NCBI GenBank assembly: GCA_036501665.1
Contig: DASXZW010000071.1
Location: 1 to 64,000 of the forward strand
Source of the DNA: DATAUD01 sp036501665
GTDB lineage: Bacteria > Verrucomicrobiota > Verrucomicrobiia > Limisphaerales > Palsa-1400
Reading direction: 5' to 3'
Length of the DNA: 64,000 nt
The position numbers were made by a program, and so were the translations under genes. The notes under the pieces are model-generated. The model worked only from the letters and a program-made list of their open reading frames with translations, did not search any database and was not told the DNA's origin. This document shows positions 42,765-52,871 of the stretch, piece after piece; position 1 is the first letter of the stretch; each line of letters begins with the position of its first letter.

Positions 42765-44038
42765 GGGAGCGACGGACGGGGCCTTACGCGATCCTGCACA
42801 ATCGGGACTTCGTGTTGTATCTCACAGGGCGCTTCATTGCGTCGTTTGGCCAGCAAATGCTTGAAGTCGCCGTCGGCTGGGAAGTTTATGAGCGAACCCA
42901 CTCGGCTTTGGCGTTGGGGCTGGTGGGATTGATGATTTTTCTGCCGATGGTGCTGATGACGCTGCCTGCCGGCCATGTCGCCGATACTCGCGAACGTAAA
43001 AAAGTCATCGTGGCGATGCAGTCCTTGCTGGCGATGACATCTCTTGGCCTTGCGCTGATTTCCTGGCAGCAATCACCGGTTTTGTGGGTTTATGTCTGTT
43101 TGTTTATTTCAGGCGTTGCGCGCACTTTTTTGTGGGCCGCAAGCGCTTCGTTTCTTCCGCAATTGGTGGCGCGAAGTGAATTTCCGCTCGCAGTAACCTG
43201 GTCGTCGAGCACGTTTCAGACATCTGCGATTGTCGGCCCGGCTGCCGGGGGAGCACTGATTGCGTTGACGCATAGCGCCTTGGGCGTCTATTTGTTCAAC
43301 ACGACTGCAACAGTGGTTTGTGTCGCATTGATCTCGCTGGTGGCCATTCACAATCCAGCATCGTCCAAGGAACGATTTTCGATGGAAACAATGTTTGGCG
43401 GCTTTCGCTTTGTTTTTAATCATCGCGTAATCCTGGGGACAATCACGCTGGATTTATTTGCGGTCTTGTTCGGTGGGGCGACGGCTTTGCTGCCGATTTA
43501 CTCCAAGGATATTCTTCACGCCGGGCCAAAAGGGCTCGGACTCTTGCGGGCGGCCATGCCCGTCGGAAGTGTTCTTTGCGCGTTCCTTTTGGCGCATCGC
43601 CCTCCGATGCAACATGCCGGCAGATCGCTCATTATTGCCGTCATCGTCTTTGGGCTCGCAACGATCGGTTTTGGCTATTCAACGTCGTTCTGGCTTTCGA
43701 TGCTAATGCTTTTTATCTGTGGCTTCGCCGACAATATCAGCGTGATTGTGCGGCATACGCTTGTTCAACTGCTCACTCCCGATTCGATGCGTGGCAGGGT
43801 TTCGTCAGTCAATAATTTATTTATTGGAACTTCCAATGAACTCGGTGGTTTTGAATCCGGCCTTGTGAGCCAATATTTGGGACCGCTTGTTTCAGTTGTG
43901 TCCGGGGGAATTGCAACGATCATCGTGGTCGCCGCGGTGGCCTGGAAATGGCCGGAGATTCCGCGGTTCGGATGCCTCGTTCAGCCAGAGCCTATAAAAC
44001 CGGTTCCTGACGCCGCCACGGTTCCACCGTCGCACTGA
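42761..44038 (+). CDS. MFS transporter, EntS/DUF894-like
   Basis: A 425-residue, about 12-helix major-facilitator protein with the family's PAGHVADTRERKKVI loop between helices 2 and 3, and a similar cross-loop later. It resembles the enterobactin-exporter-like branch (DUF894). Substrate unknown. The start is TTG at 42761, overlapping the dapF stop by four bases; an in-frame ATG start is not available at the usual position. Confidence 0.82.
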   Translation: MRERRTGPYAILHNRDFVLYLTGRFIASFGQQMLEVAVGWEVYERTHSALALGLVGLMIFLPMVLMTLPAGHVADTRERKKVIVAMQSLLAMTSLGLALISWQQSPVLWVYVCLFISGVARTFLWAASASFLPQLVARSEFPLAVTWSSSTFQTSAIVGPAAGGALIALTHSALGVYLFNTTATVVCVALISLVAIHNPASSKERFSMETMFGGFRFVFNHRVILGTITLDLFAVLFGGATALLPIYSKDILHAGPKGLGLLRAAMPVGSVLCAFLLAHRPPMQHAGRSLIIAVIVFGLATIGFGYSTSFWLSMLMLFICGFADNISVIVRHTLVQLLTPDSMRGRVSSVNNLFIGTSNELGGFESGLVSQYLGPLVSVVSGGIATIIVVAAVAWKWPEIPRFGCLVQPEPIKPVPDAATVPPSH

Positions 44039-44082
44039 CGAAAGATGCGGTATTCAGCCGCGCGATCTCTGGGCGTTCAACA

Positions 44083-44637
44083 TTATGATTTCCACTTAAT
44101 ATTGCAGCCGATGCCTGGCATTTGATGCGTGGGGACAGGCTTGCCCGCCAGCAAAGCGTCAAGGGCGCCGCGTAAATCATTGCCGCTGACAGGGACGCCA
44201 TTGCCGGGTCGGCTGCCATCAAATTGCCCTCGATAGGCAAGCTTCTGATGTTTGTCAAACACAAACAAATCCGGCGTGCAGGCGGCGTCATAAGCCTTCG
44301 CCACGGACTGCGTCTCATCGTAAAGATACGGAAACGTGTATCCCGCCAATTTGACTTCCAGTTTCATGTTTTCCGGGCTGTCGGCGGGATAATTTTCGAC
44401 GTCGTTGGAGCTGATCGCCACAAATGCCGCGCCGCGCTTTTGATATTCCCGGCCAATTTCCGCGAGCGTCGCGCGGATATGTTTGACATACGGGCAATGG
44501 TTGCAAATGAACAGGACAACCAGCGCGGGGGCCGTTTTAAACTCGGCCAGCGTCACAATTTTTCCATTGGTGTCAGGCAGCCGAAAATCCGGTGCGGGAG
44601 TTTCCAGCGGCATCATCGTCGATGGAGTCAGAGCCAT
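44083..44637 (-). CDS. Redoxin (AhpC/TSA-thioredoxin-like)
   Basis: Start at the ATG at 44637 gives a 184-residue protein with a thioredoxin fold: the active-site pair in LFICNHCPYVKH (CxxC) and cis-Pro region ACTPDLFVFD. It is likely a cytosolic peroxiredoxin- or thioredoxin-like reductase. There is no signal peptide. It converges with the MFS gene, and is divergent from the LbH gene. Confidence 0.86.
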   Translation of the reverse strand: MALTPSTMMPLETPAPDFRLPDTNGKIVTLAEFKTAPALVVLFICNHCPYVKHIRATLAEIGREYQKRGAAFVAISSNDVENYPADSPENMKLEVKLAGYTFPYLYDETQSVAKAYDAACTPDLFVFDKHQKLAYRGQFDGSRPGNGVPVSGNDLRGALDALLAGKPVPTHQMPGIGCNIKWKS

Positions 44638-44742
44638 GCCAAAATCTATGCCCGTAGGCGCAACTGTCCAATTCTTTTTCGGCAAGGACGGTTTTCTTTT
44701 AATATTTAAACGGAAACAGATCGGGCGTATTTATTTGGGTGA

Positions 44743-45426
44743 ATGTTTGAGCCCGGCCAATTATTTGATTTGAAACAGACGGAGCACGCCGCAATTTTTG
44801 ACGGCTGCAAATTCGCCTGGCAAGCTTTGTCCAAAATTGCGCCCTATATTGCAGCGCGAACTCGCCACACTTTGCAGAATCGCTGCCAAGGCACAGCTTA
44901 CATCGGCGAAAATGTTTCGATTGGCGAGGGGACTGTCCTTGAGGATGGCGTGATGATCGTGGGGCCGGCGATCATCGGGCGAAATTGCCAGATTCGCCAC
45001 AACGCCTACATTCGCAGCGACGTGATCGTTGGCGACAATTGCGTCGTGGGAAACTCGTCTGAACTCAAGAATTCCTTTCTGTTCAACAACGCTCAAGCGC
45101 CGCACTTCAATTATATCGGCGATTCCATTCTCGGCTACAAAGCGCACTTGGGGGCGGGCGCAAAAATTTCAAATTTCAAAGTCTTTCCCGACAACATTAC
45201 CGTTGAAATCGACGACAAACCTTTTGACACCGGCTTGCGAAAATTTGGCGCCATGATGGGCGACCGAAGCGAAGTCGGCTGCAACGCCGTCCTGAGTCCC
45301 GGCAGCATCATCGGTCGTGAGTCGGTCGTTTATCCAAACGTGACCTGGCGAGGGACTTTGCAGGCGCGAATGATAGTCAAGAATAAGGCGGGCCTGGACA
45401 TTGTTCCCCGTCGCGACCCCGCGTAG
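44743..45426 (+). CDS. Left-handed beta-helix acyltransferase/nucleotidyltransferase-like protein
   Basis: A 227-residue protein whose middle shows hexapeptide repeats with I/V at the first position (IGENVSIGEGTVLEDGVMIVG, IGRNCQIRHNAYIRSD, VIVGDNCVVGN), as in the GlmU C-terminal domain. The C-terminal part (SEVGCNAVLSPGSIIG) continues the helix. There is no N-terminal nucleotidyltransferase domain. It probably acetylates a sugar or sugar nucleotide, or serves as a partner to one. It starts the plus-strand cluster LbH-DinG-ROK-PIG-L. Confidence 0.82.
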   Translation: MFEPGQLFDLKQTEHAAIFDGCKFAWQALSKIAPYIAARTRHTLQNRCQGTAYIGENVSIGEGTVLEDGVMIVGPAIIGRNCQIRHNAYIRSDVIVGDNCVVGNSSELKNSFLFNNAQAPHFNYIGDSILGYKAHLGAGAKISNFKVFPDNITVEIDDKPFDTGLRKFGAMMGDRSEVGCNAVLSPGSIIGRESVVYPNVTWRGTLQARMIVKNKAGLDIVPRRDPA

Positions 45427-45429
45427 AAC

Positions 45430-47493
45430 ATGATCAGCCTTGTCGAAGCCCAGCCTGCCGGCGCGCCTCCTGGATTGGTCTCGCAAATCCAGGAAATGTT
45501 CTCGCCGGCGGGGCGGCTGTCGCAGTCGCGCAATTTTGAATACCGACCGCAACAGCAGGAAATGGCGGTTGCAGTGGCGCGCGCTCTCGAACAAAAAGAG
45601 CATTTGATCGTTGAAGCTGGAACTGGCGTCGGCAAGAGCCTGGCGTATCTGATTCCCGCGATTTTCCACTCGGTCGCCCACAACAAGAAAGCGGTCATCT
45701 CGACGCACACGATAAATTTGCAGGAGCAACTCATTTTGAAAGACCTGCCGATGCTCAGCAAGGCGCTCCCGGTAAAATTCGATTTTACAATGCTTAAGGG
45801 CCGGCACAATTACCTTTGCGCGCGGCGGCTGGAAAAGGCGATGCAACAGGCGACCCAGCTTTTCGCGTCGTCCGAAGTTCAGGAACTGAAGCGAGTTTGG
45901 GAGTGGTCTAAGAAAACCAAGGATGGAAGCCTTTCGGATTTTGAAATTGAGCCGGACCCGCGCGTGTGGCAGCAGGTTTGCTCGGAACGCGGGTTGTGCA
46001 GTCCCGCTTTGTGCGGGAAGCAATCTTCGTTCGTCAAAGAGGGCGGGGCCCCATGCTTTTTCCAGGAGGCGCGAAGCCGGATTCTTGCGGCGGACGTTCT
46101 AGTAGTCAATCATACGTTATTCTTTACTCTCCTTGGCGGACAGGAGGAAGACACGGCGGGAGGCGTTCTTTTTAAGAATGATTTCGTAGTATTCGATGAA
46201 GCCCACACTGTGGAGCGGGTGGCGTCGGGGCACATCGGTTTGAGTGTTTCCAGCGCGCAGACTCGGTATGGACTTCAGCGGTTGTGGAACCCCAACACTC
46301 AAAAGGGTCTTCTCGCCGTTTTGCGCCGAGGCAAGGTCAACCTGGTCGAGGACGCGCTCAAGGAAGCGGACAAGTTTTTCGCCCATGCGGAGTCCGCCTG
46401 CGACAGCATCGCCGCCGCGCGCGAACGCGGACAATCGTCCAATTGGTGGAACGTCCTGCGGGTTCGCCGTCCTGACATTGTCCCGGATACAATCACCACG
46501 CCGCTTGAGCGCGTCCGCGAGGAGGTCAGCGCGCTGATCAAAGTTGTTGAAGATCGCGATACGGCTCAAGAACTTGCCGAATGCAATCGCCGCCTTGTGG
46601 AGATGCGCCAGCAGATCGCTGTTTTTTTGACTCAATCGGCCAACGAGCACGTTTATTGGGTTGAACGAACTGGAAAAACTCAGCGCAATTTCGCCCTTAA
46701 CGCCGCGCCCATCAACGTCGCTGATTTCCTGCGCCAGCGTTTATTCGGCGCGGACACTTCGGTGATAATGACCAGCGCGACTCTCGGTGTGCAATCCGAC
46801 GATTCGCGCGCTGCCGGAGCGCCTCTTCAATATTTTGCCAAACACGTTGGCGGTGAAAAAGCGAACCTGGTCCAGGCCGGTTCGCCGTTCGATTACGAGC
46901 GACAAATGAAGGTTCATCTTGTCAGCAAAATGCCCGATCCGCGCGACGCCACTTATCGCTCCAGTCTTGTCAAATGGATTGAGCATTTCGTCCGCATGAC
47001 CGACGGCTCGGCGTTCGTGCTGTTTACGAACTTTAAATTGATGCTCGAAATCGGCGAGGAGATGGAGCCGTTCTTCGACGAATTGGGAATCGAATGCATT
47101 GTTCAGGGCACTGGAACGCCGCGTTCTTTGATGCTCGAAAAGTTCAAGAACGACGTGCGGTCAGTTCTTTTTGGCGCGGACAGCTTTTGGCAGGGCGTCG
47201 ATGTTCCGGGCGAATCGCTTTCCAACGTGATCATTACGCGTCTGCCATTCGCCGTGCCGGATCATCCGCTGATCGAAGCGCGTATTGAGGCGATCGAGGC
47301 GCGGGGCGGCAATTCATTCATGGAATTTTCGCTGCCGGAAGCGGTTTTGAAGTTCCGCCAGGGCGTCGGACGCCTCATTCGCACGAAGACGGACACCGGA
47401 ATTGTCGTCGTTCTGGACAACCGCATCTTGACAAAGCGTTACGGCAAAGCTTTTCTGGCCTCCATTCCGAAGTGCCCGGTTGAAATTGCATAA
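45430..47493 (+). CDS. DinG-family ATP-dependent helicase with Fe-S motif
   Basis: An XPD/DinG-type superfamily 2 helicase of 687 residues: Walker A EAGTGVGKSLAYLIP, the DEAH box in VVFDEAHTVERVASG, and C-terminal motifs FGADSFWQGVDVPGE and GVGRLIRTKTDTG. Four Cys in the CSERGLCSPALCGK...APCF segment (near residues 183-210) fit a 4Fe-4S cluster. It unwinds DNA with 5'-3' polarity, as family members do. It starts three bases after the LbH gene, and is probably in the same operon. Confidence 0.9.
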   Translation: MISLVEAQPAGAPPGLVSQIQEMFSPAGRLSQSRNFEYRPQQQEMAVAVARALEQKEHLIVEAGTGVGKSLAYLIPAIFHSVAHNKKAVISTHTINLQEQLILKDLPMLSKALPVKFDFTMLKGRHNYLCARRLEKAMQQATQLFASSEVQELKRVWEWSKKTKDGSLSDFEIEPDPRVWQQVCSERGLCSPALCGKQSSFVKEGGAPCFFQEARSRILAADVLVVNHTLFFTLLGGQEEDTAGGVLFKNDFVVFDEAHTVERVASGHIGLSVSSAQTRYGLQRLWNPNTQKGLLAVLRRGKVNLVEDALKEADKFFAHAESACDSIAAARERGQSSNWWNVLRVRRPDIVPDTITTPLERVREEVSALIKVVEDRDTAQELAECNRRLVEMRQQIAVFLTQSANEHVYWVERTGKTQRNFALNAAPINVADFLRQRLFGADTSVIMTSATLGVQSDDSRAAGAPLQYFAKHVGGEKANLVQAGSPFDYERQMKVHLVSKMPDPRDATYRSSLVKWIEHFVRMTDGSAFVLFTNFKLMLEIGEEMEPFFDELGIECIVQGTGTPRSLMLEKFKNDVRSVLFGADSFWQGVDVPGESLSNVIITRLPFAVPDHPLIEARIEAIEARGGNSFMEFSLPEAVLKFRQGVGRLIRTKTDTGIVVVLDNRILTKRYGKAFLASIPKCPVEIA

Positions 47494-47502
47494 AATCCAA
47501 TT

Positions 47503-48897
47503 ATGAATATTGACAGTCTCTTACGCCAATCGCCGCGAATCGTTCCGCCGTTGGACCCGGATTTTCGACCCGCCGCGCTCGGGCATCGCGCTTTGGCCGC
47601 GCAAACGAATGGCGCAGGCGCGCCGCAAGTCCGAATCGCATTGGAGCAGGCGGACGGTTCAACATTTCGATTTGACAGGAAAATTCTTCCGGCAACGCAC
47701 GGGGCGTCCGAGGAAAACTTTTTTTATCTGGAGCGCCTGATCAATTTTCTCCTCTGGTCGCGCGGCGGTTTCCGAATTTATTTTGACGGCCCCGCGGAGT
47801 TGGGCGCGCGGCTTCAGGCGCATTTTAAGGACACGCCGACGGGCCGGTTCGATGCGGAAATCATGGGTGAAAAAATTTACGGTCGGCCGTTTGAAGTGGC
47901 CCTGACGAAAAGCGTTCCTGAGCAGCGCAACAGCAGCCAGCCATTGGGGCGGCATCTCAAGGGCAATCGAATCGGATTCGATCTCGGCGCGAGCGACCGC
48001 AAAGCCGCCGCGGTGATCGATGGCGAAGTTGTTTATTCCGGCGAAACACTTTGGAATCCGGTTCCTCAATCTGATCCGCAATGGCACTTCGATCAAATCA
48101 TGGTTTCCCTCAAGGAAGCTGCCGCGCATTTGCCGCGAGTCGATGCGATTGGAGGCAGTTCGGCGGGCGTCTATGTCAATAATCAAGTGCGGGTGGCCTC
48201 GCTGTTTCGCGGCGTCCCTGCGAATCTTTTTAACAGCCGCGTGCGCGACCTGTTTGCCGAATTGAAAGCTGCCTGGGGAAACATTCCTTTCGAGGTCGTT
48301 AATGACGGCGAAGTCACCGCGCTTGCCGGTTCCATGGCGCTGGGGAAAAACTCAGTTCTCGGCGTCGCGATGGGTTCCAGTCAAGCCGGCGGTTTTGTAA
48401 CGCAAGAAGGCGGAATTACTACGTGGCTCAACGAACTGGCTTTTGTCCCGGTGGATTACGCTGTCGCAGCGCCGGTGGACGAGTGGTCGGGAAATCGCGG
48501 GTGCGGCGTCCAATATTTTTCACAGCAAGCAGTTGGGCGCTTGATTCCCGTCGCCGCCATCGAAGCTCCCGCGGGCGAGCCGTTGCCGGAAAAACTCAAG
48601 CGCGTTCAAGCCCTCATGGAGCAGGGCGACCCTCGCGCCGCAAAAATTTACGAAACCATCGGCGTTTATTTTGGATATGGCGTAGCGCACTACGCGGAGT
48701 TCTACGATTGCGAGCACGTATTGGTTTTGGGCCGCGTGACAACCGGGACCGGCGGGGAAGTCATCCTTCACAAGGCCCAGGAAGTTTTGCGAAGTGAATT
48801 TCCTGAGTTGTCCCGGAGGATTTCCTTTCACATTCCTGATGAGCGGCAAAAGCGTCACGGCCAGGCCATAGCGGCGGCAAGCCTTCCCGCGATTTAA
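47503..48897 (+). CDS. ROK-family protein, sugar kinase-like
   Basis: 464 residues. The first 150 residues are not family-typical; the ROK kinase region follows with RIGFDLGASDRKAAAVIDG (phosphate-binding loop), AIGGSSAGVYVN, VVNDGEVTALAGSMALG and GVAMGSSQAGGFV. The usual zinc-binding cluster (CxCGxxGC) is not present; only GCGVQYF remains at the expected position. It may phosphorylate a sugar or act as a kinase-like regulator. Co-transcribed with a PIG-L deacetylase downstream (15-base gap), suggesting amino-sugar metabolism; this link is inference. Confidence 0.8.
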   Translation: MNIDSLLRQSPRIVPPLDPDFRPAALGHRALAAQTNGAGAPQVRIALEQADGSTFRFDRKILPATHGASEENFFYLERLINFLLWSRGGFRIYFDGPAELGARLQAHFKDTPTGRFDAEIMGEKIYGRPFEVALTKSVPEQRNSSQPLGRHLKGNRIGFDLGASDRKAAAVIDGEVVYSGETLWNPVPQSDPQWHFDQIMVSLKEAAAHLPRVDAIGGSSAGVYVNNQVRVASLFRGVPANLFNSRVRDLFAELKAAWGNIPFEVVNDGEVTALAGSMALGKNSVLGVAMGSSQAGGFVTQEGGITTWLNELAFVPVDYAVAAPVDEWSGNRGCGVQYFSQQAVGRLIPVAAIEAPAGEPLPEKLKRVQALMEQGDPRAAKIYETIGVYFGYGVAHYAEFYDCEHVLVLGRVTTGTGGEVILHKAQEVLRSEFPELSRRISFHIPDERQKRHGQAIAAASLPAI

Positions 48898-48912
48898 CGT
48901 CAATACGATTCT

Positions 48913-49767
48913 ATGAATCCCTACACCAAACTCGTTGCGGACGCCGCCGCTGTCGTTACGGAAGGGCGCTCGCTTCCGTTGGGTGGATTGCCTTCTCTGT
49001 CACGTCCTGAAATTTCTGCCAACGCTCCCAAAGCGCTTTTTTTCTCGCCGCATCCGGACGATGAAACGATCGCAGGTGGACTCGCGTTGCGTCTGATGCG
49101 CGAGGCGAAGTGGAACATTATCAACGTCGCTGTAACACAAGGCAGCCTTGAAGAACGCAAAGCGCCGCGTTTGGAAGAATTGCGCGCGGCTTGCAACTAT
49201 CTTGGATTCGGCCTCGAAACGACAGCTCCCGGCGGCCTGGATGGCGTTCGGCCTGCGACTAGGGCGAAAGATCCGGGAGCATGGGCGCACAAAGTTGAAA
49301 TCATCGCTGCGCTGCTGGAAAAGCATCAGCCAAAACTCATTTTTTGCCCGCATCAATTGGATTGGAATCAAACCCACATCGGGACACATCTGCTGGTCAT
49401 CGACGCGCTCAAGCTGGCGAAAAATATTCGATGCGATGTCGTCGAAACGGAATTCTGGGGGCAGATGCAATCGCCGAATCTCATGGTGGAATATTCTGCC
49501 GCCGATTTGGCGGACCTCATGGCCGCAACTTCGTTCCATGTCGGCGAGGTCAAACGAAACCCGTATCACCTTTTGTTGCCCGCCTGGATGCAGGACAACG
49601 TCCGCCGCGGCGCGGAATTAGTGGGAGGGCAGGGCGGGGCAGCTCCGACGTTCATGTTCGCGCAAATTTTCCGGGCGCAAAAATGGGATGGCGCGGAGCT
49701 TCAACATTATTATGCCGGCGGGCGTTTTCTTTCCGAATCTGTCAACGCTGGGACGCTTTTTCCGTGA
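48913..49767 (+). CDS. PIG-L-family deacetylase
   Basis: A 284-residue PIG-L/LmbE metal-dependent deacetylase: FFSPHPDDETIAGGLALR carries the catalytic Asp and metal-binding residues, and CPHQLDWNQTHIGTH has the second metal His. It removes N-acetyl groups from GlcNAc-containing substrates. It follows a ROK gene, suggesting a sugar-processing pair. It ends 16 bases before the converging mutL gene. Confidence 0.88.
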   Translation: MNPYTKLVADAAAVVTEGRSLPLGGLPSLSRPEISANAPKALFFSPHPDDETIAGGLALRLMREAKWNIINVAVTQGSLEERKAPRLEELRAACNYLGFGLETTAPGGLDGVRPATRAKDPGAWAHKVEIIAALLEKHQPKLIFCPHQLDWNQTHIGTHLLVIDALKLAKNIRCDVVETEFWGQMQSPNLMVEYSAADLADLMAATSFHVGEVKRNPYHLLLPAWMQDNVRRGAELVGGQGGAAPTFMFAQIFRAQKWDGAELQHYYAGGRFLSESVNAGTLFP

Positions 49768-49783
49768 ATCTGTAGCGAGTAAT

Positions 49784-51652
49784 TTACTGCGACCGGCCGA
49801 ATTTTTTTTCCAGCTCGCGAAAATTCATTTCGATGAGCGTCGGCCTTCCGTGCGGGCAGGTGTAAGGCATCGCGCAATGACGCAGGTCCTCGACTAAATT
49901 CCGCAACTCCGGCCCCGCGAGCAGATCGTTCGCCTTGACAGAATGGCGGCACACGGTTTTTGCAATGACGTGTTCGCCCAGGCGAAGCGCATTGACCGAT
50001 TCCCCGGCGGATTTCAATTCATCCACCAACTCAAGCATGAACTGGCGCGGATTTCCCGCCTTCACATAGGGCGGCAGCGCGTCGAGAAGAAATGTGCGCT
50101 CGCCAAATTCCGATAATCCCACGCCAAGGCGCGTCAAAGTCGGCAATTGTTCCCGGAGAAATTGAGAGTCTCGCGCTGTCAATTCAACGGTTTCCGGCAA
50201 CAAAAGACGTTGCGAAGGCGCGGGGCCGCCTTGTTCAAGTCGATTCAACATTTGCTCGAACAAGATTCGCTCGTGCGCGGCGTGTTGATCCATCAGCACC
50301 ATTCCGCGATCAGATTCAAGCACCACGTATAGTTTCCCAACGACGCCCACCACTTTGAGCGGGACTTGCAACAGCGCGGAAGGATGGGGCGGATTTGGCG
50401 GAACCGTTGCGAGAACGTCGGTTTGGACTTGCGGTTGACGATTAGTGGGCGGCGGAGTTGGCCAATTCGCAAGCGGTTTGGCTCGCTGCAAAAGCACGGG
50501 TAATTCGGCAGGCTCGAATCGGGGCAGGGGAGCAGCCGCTTTCGCGACTGCTTCTTGCTGCCGAATCGGCAATTCGATTACTGCCGACGCATGAAGTTTC
50601 AGAAGTGTTTCCCGAACTGCTTCCGCAAGAAATTGGCGGACCATTTTCTCGCGGTGAAACTTTATTTCCCTCTTCGCGGGATGAATATTAACATCGACTT
50701 CGCCCGGATCAATCTCGATGAACAGGCAACTCACAGGATACCGGCCTTTCATCAGCGCAGTGTGATAGCCTTCGAGCAGCGCGAAATTTATTCCGCGATT
50801 TTCCACAGGACGTCGATTGACAAAAACATGCTGGTCCTGCCGCGTCGCGCGCGAAACTCCCGGCGCGCCGATGAAACCCCAAACAGCAAATCGCGCCGGG
50901 GTGGCCGTCGATCCTTCCGATTCCTCATTGTTGTCAATCACTGGCAATTCCGCGGAAAAATCGACGGGCAATAATTTTTCGTCCGAGCCGGAAATCGCCC
51001 GAATCCGCTCCCGCAAAGCCGCAAGACGGTTTGTCGTCTTGACAGCCGGCAATTGCCAGACTGTCCGCGCGTCCTTTAGAAATTCAATGGCGACCGCAGG
51101 ATTCGCCAGCGCGGCGAGCGCCATATAATGCTGCACATGGGCGGACTCAGTTTCCTCAGTTCTTAGAAACTTGCGTCTCGCGGGCAAATTGAAAAATAAT
51201 TGACGCACCTCCACACTCGCTCCCGGCGCGCTGCCGTGAGCCGTCACGGAAGCGATCTTGCCGCCGTTGACGATGATTTGCGTGCCTTCCGGCGAGTCAG
51301 TGTCGCGCTCGCGCGTGGTCAGCGTAAAACGAGAGACGCTGGCGATGCTGGGCAGCGCTTCGCCACGAAAACCCATCGTCGCAATGGAACTCAGGTCCTC
51401 GGCGCGAGTAATTTTGCTCGTGGCATGGCGTTCGAGGCAAAGCAACGCGTCATCGCGGCTCATGCCCATGCCGTCGTCGGTCACGCGAATCAAACTGCGC
51501 CCGCCCGCCTGAATTTCCACCGTGAGCCGCGAAGCCTGGGCGTCGAGGGAATTCTCGACCAACTCTTTGACAACGCTTGCGGGGCGTTCGACCACTTCGC
51601 CGGCGGCGATTTGATTGGCCACCTGCTCCGGCAACAGTCGTATGCGGTTCAT
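49784..51652 (-). CDS. mutL: DNA mismatch repair protein MutL, endonuclease type
   Basis: 622 residues: the N-terminal GHKL ATPase (LVENSLDAQA, RVTDDGMGMS, GFRGEALPSIA), a Pro-rich linker, then a C-terminal dimerisation domain with the metal-binding motif DQHAAHERILFE, matching DQHA(x)2E(x)4E. CPHGRP also follows. This is the nicking form of MutL, unlike the E. coli protein. It couples MutS recognition to strand removal. It lies 18 bases downstream of the histidine kinase gene on the same strand. Confidence 0.95.
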   Translation of the reverse strand: MNRIRLLPEQVANQIAAGEVVERPASVVKELVENSLDAQASRLTVEIQAGGRSLIRVTDDGMGMSRDDALLCLERHATSKITRAEDLSSIATMGFRGEALPSIASVSRFTLTTRERDTDSPEGTQIIVNGGKIASVTAHGSAPGASVEVRQLFFNLPARRKFLRTEETESAHVQHYMALAALANPAVAIEFLKDARTVWQLPAVKTTNRLAALRERIRAISGSDEKLLPVDFSAELPVIDNNEESEGSTATPARFAVWGFIGAPGVSRATRQDQHVFVNRRPVENRGINFALLEGYHTALMKGRYPVSCLFIEIDPGEVDVNIHPAKREIKFHREKMVRQFLAEAVRETLLKLHASAVIELPIRQQEAVAKAAAPLPRFEPAELPVLLQRAKPLANWPTPPPTNRQPQVQTDVLATVPPNPPHPSALLQVPLKVVGVVGKLYVVLESDRGMVLMDQHAAHERILFEQMLNRLEQGGPAPSQRLLLPETVELTARDSQFLREQLPTLTRLGVGLSEFGERTFLLDALPPYVKAGNPRQFMLELVDELKSAGESVNALRLGEHVIAKTVCRHSVKANDLLAGPELRNLVEDLRHCAMPYTCPHGRPTLIEMNFRELEKKFGRSQ

Positions 51653-51670
51653 CTTCCGCCAATCCGGCGA

Positions 51671-52792
51671 TTAAGCTGATTTTACTTCCGCGACAGCGCT
51701 GGTCGGGAGAGTAAACCCGAACAGCGCGCCGCCATTGGGGACGTTGCGGGCGTAAATCTTGCCTTTGTGGTCCTGGACGATTTTCTTGCAAATGGAAAGT
51801 CCCAATCCAGTGCCGTTGGTTTTTCCAAAAGTGGCGAATGCTTGAAATAACTTGTCCAAAATTTGCGGCGGAATTCCTTTGCCGGAATCCTCCAACTCGG
51901 TGGTCAATTCCTGCCCGGCCCAATTAAATCTCACTTTGACTGTTCCACCGTTGGCCAGCGCGTCAGCCGCGTTGCCGATCAAATTATGAAAAACACGCGA
52001 GAGCCGTTGCGGATTGATTCGCACCATGACCGAAGGCGCACGGTTGACGTATTCGATCTTGACCGACTTGAGTGAAACCTCCGCCTGAATCTCCTCCATC
52101 AATTGCTCGACAAATATTTTGTAATCCATCTGTGCGAGAACGAAATTCGTCTGTGCGCCTCGCGTGAATTCCAACAGTTCGTTGACCATGTTGCTGATCC
52201 GGTCAACCTGCTTGCGGATGCGCACTTTTGACACTTGGCGCGATTCATTGGTTGCCGTCGGCATGCAGGCCATGTCCGCGGAAATGCCGATGATGTTCAG
52301 AGGGTTTTTTAAATCATGAACGATGGAACTGGCGAATCGCCCGACAAGCGCCAACCGTTCGGCATCGAAAACTTCACGAATATATTGATCGTTAAAAACG
52401 CGAATGCGTCGAATCACTTCTTTTACCAGCGCCGATCCAAGATTCGGCGAGGTCCCCATGATTTGAAGCAAGTCGGGTCGCGCGATAAAATAAACGGTTG
52501 TCGGTTGTTCCGCCACAGCATTGGCCGAGCGAGCACCCTGATCCAACACCGCCATCTCTCCGAATATTTCGCCGGGAGGAATTTTTGACAGCACTTTCAA
52601 ATCGCCTGTCCCGACCACTGCTGAGATTTGCACCAAACCGTCCTTTACAAAATAAATTCCGTCCCCGGGATCGCCCTGATTGAATATCGCCTGGTTCGCC
52701 GCAAAGCTCAACTCGCGCGTCGCTTTCCGCAACTTTTCCAACTCCGCGGGCGCGAGATTATGAAAGAGCTTGTTGCTTTCGAGAGATACCAT
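51671..52792 (-). CDS. Cytosolic histidine kinase with cNMP-binding domain
   Basis: 373 residues with no membrane segment. Residues 1-130 form a cyclic-nucleotide-binding domain (PPGEIFGEMAVLD, then GARSANAVA at the phosphate-binding cassette). The His phosphoacceptor is H159 in SSIVHDLKNPLN, with HATPase_c motifs NLIGNAADAL, DSGKGIPPQ and GTGLGLSICKKI. It probably phosphorylates a separate response regulator, such as the NtrC-type one at 55301. It is upstream of mutL on the same strand. Confidence 0.9.
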   Translation of the reverse strand: MVSLESNKLFHNLAPAELEKLRKATRELSFAANQAIFNQGDPGDGIYFVKDGLVQISAVVGTGDLKVLSKIPPGEIFGEMAVLDQGARSANAVAEQPTTVYFIARPDLLQIMGTSPNLGSALVKEVIRRIRVFNDQYIREVFDAERLALVGRFASSIVHDLKNPLNIIGISADMACMPTATNESRQVSKVRIRKQVDRISNMVNELLEFTRGAQTNFVLAQMDYKIFVEQLMEEIQAEVSLKSVKIEYVNRAPSVMVRINPQRLSRVFHNLIGNAADALANGGTVKVRFNWAGQELTTELEDSGKGIPPQILDKLFQAFATFGKTNGTGLGLSICKKIVQDHKGKIYARNVPNGGALFGFTLPTSAVAEVKSA

Positions 52793-52871
52793 GACTTCAT
52801 TTTAGGAAAAATTCGGGCCGCGTAAAGGAAAACGATTCGCAAATTGCGATTGAATACTTTACGTTTCGCCA

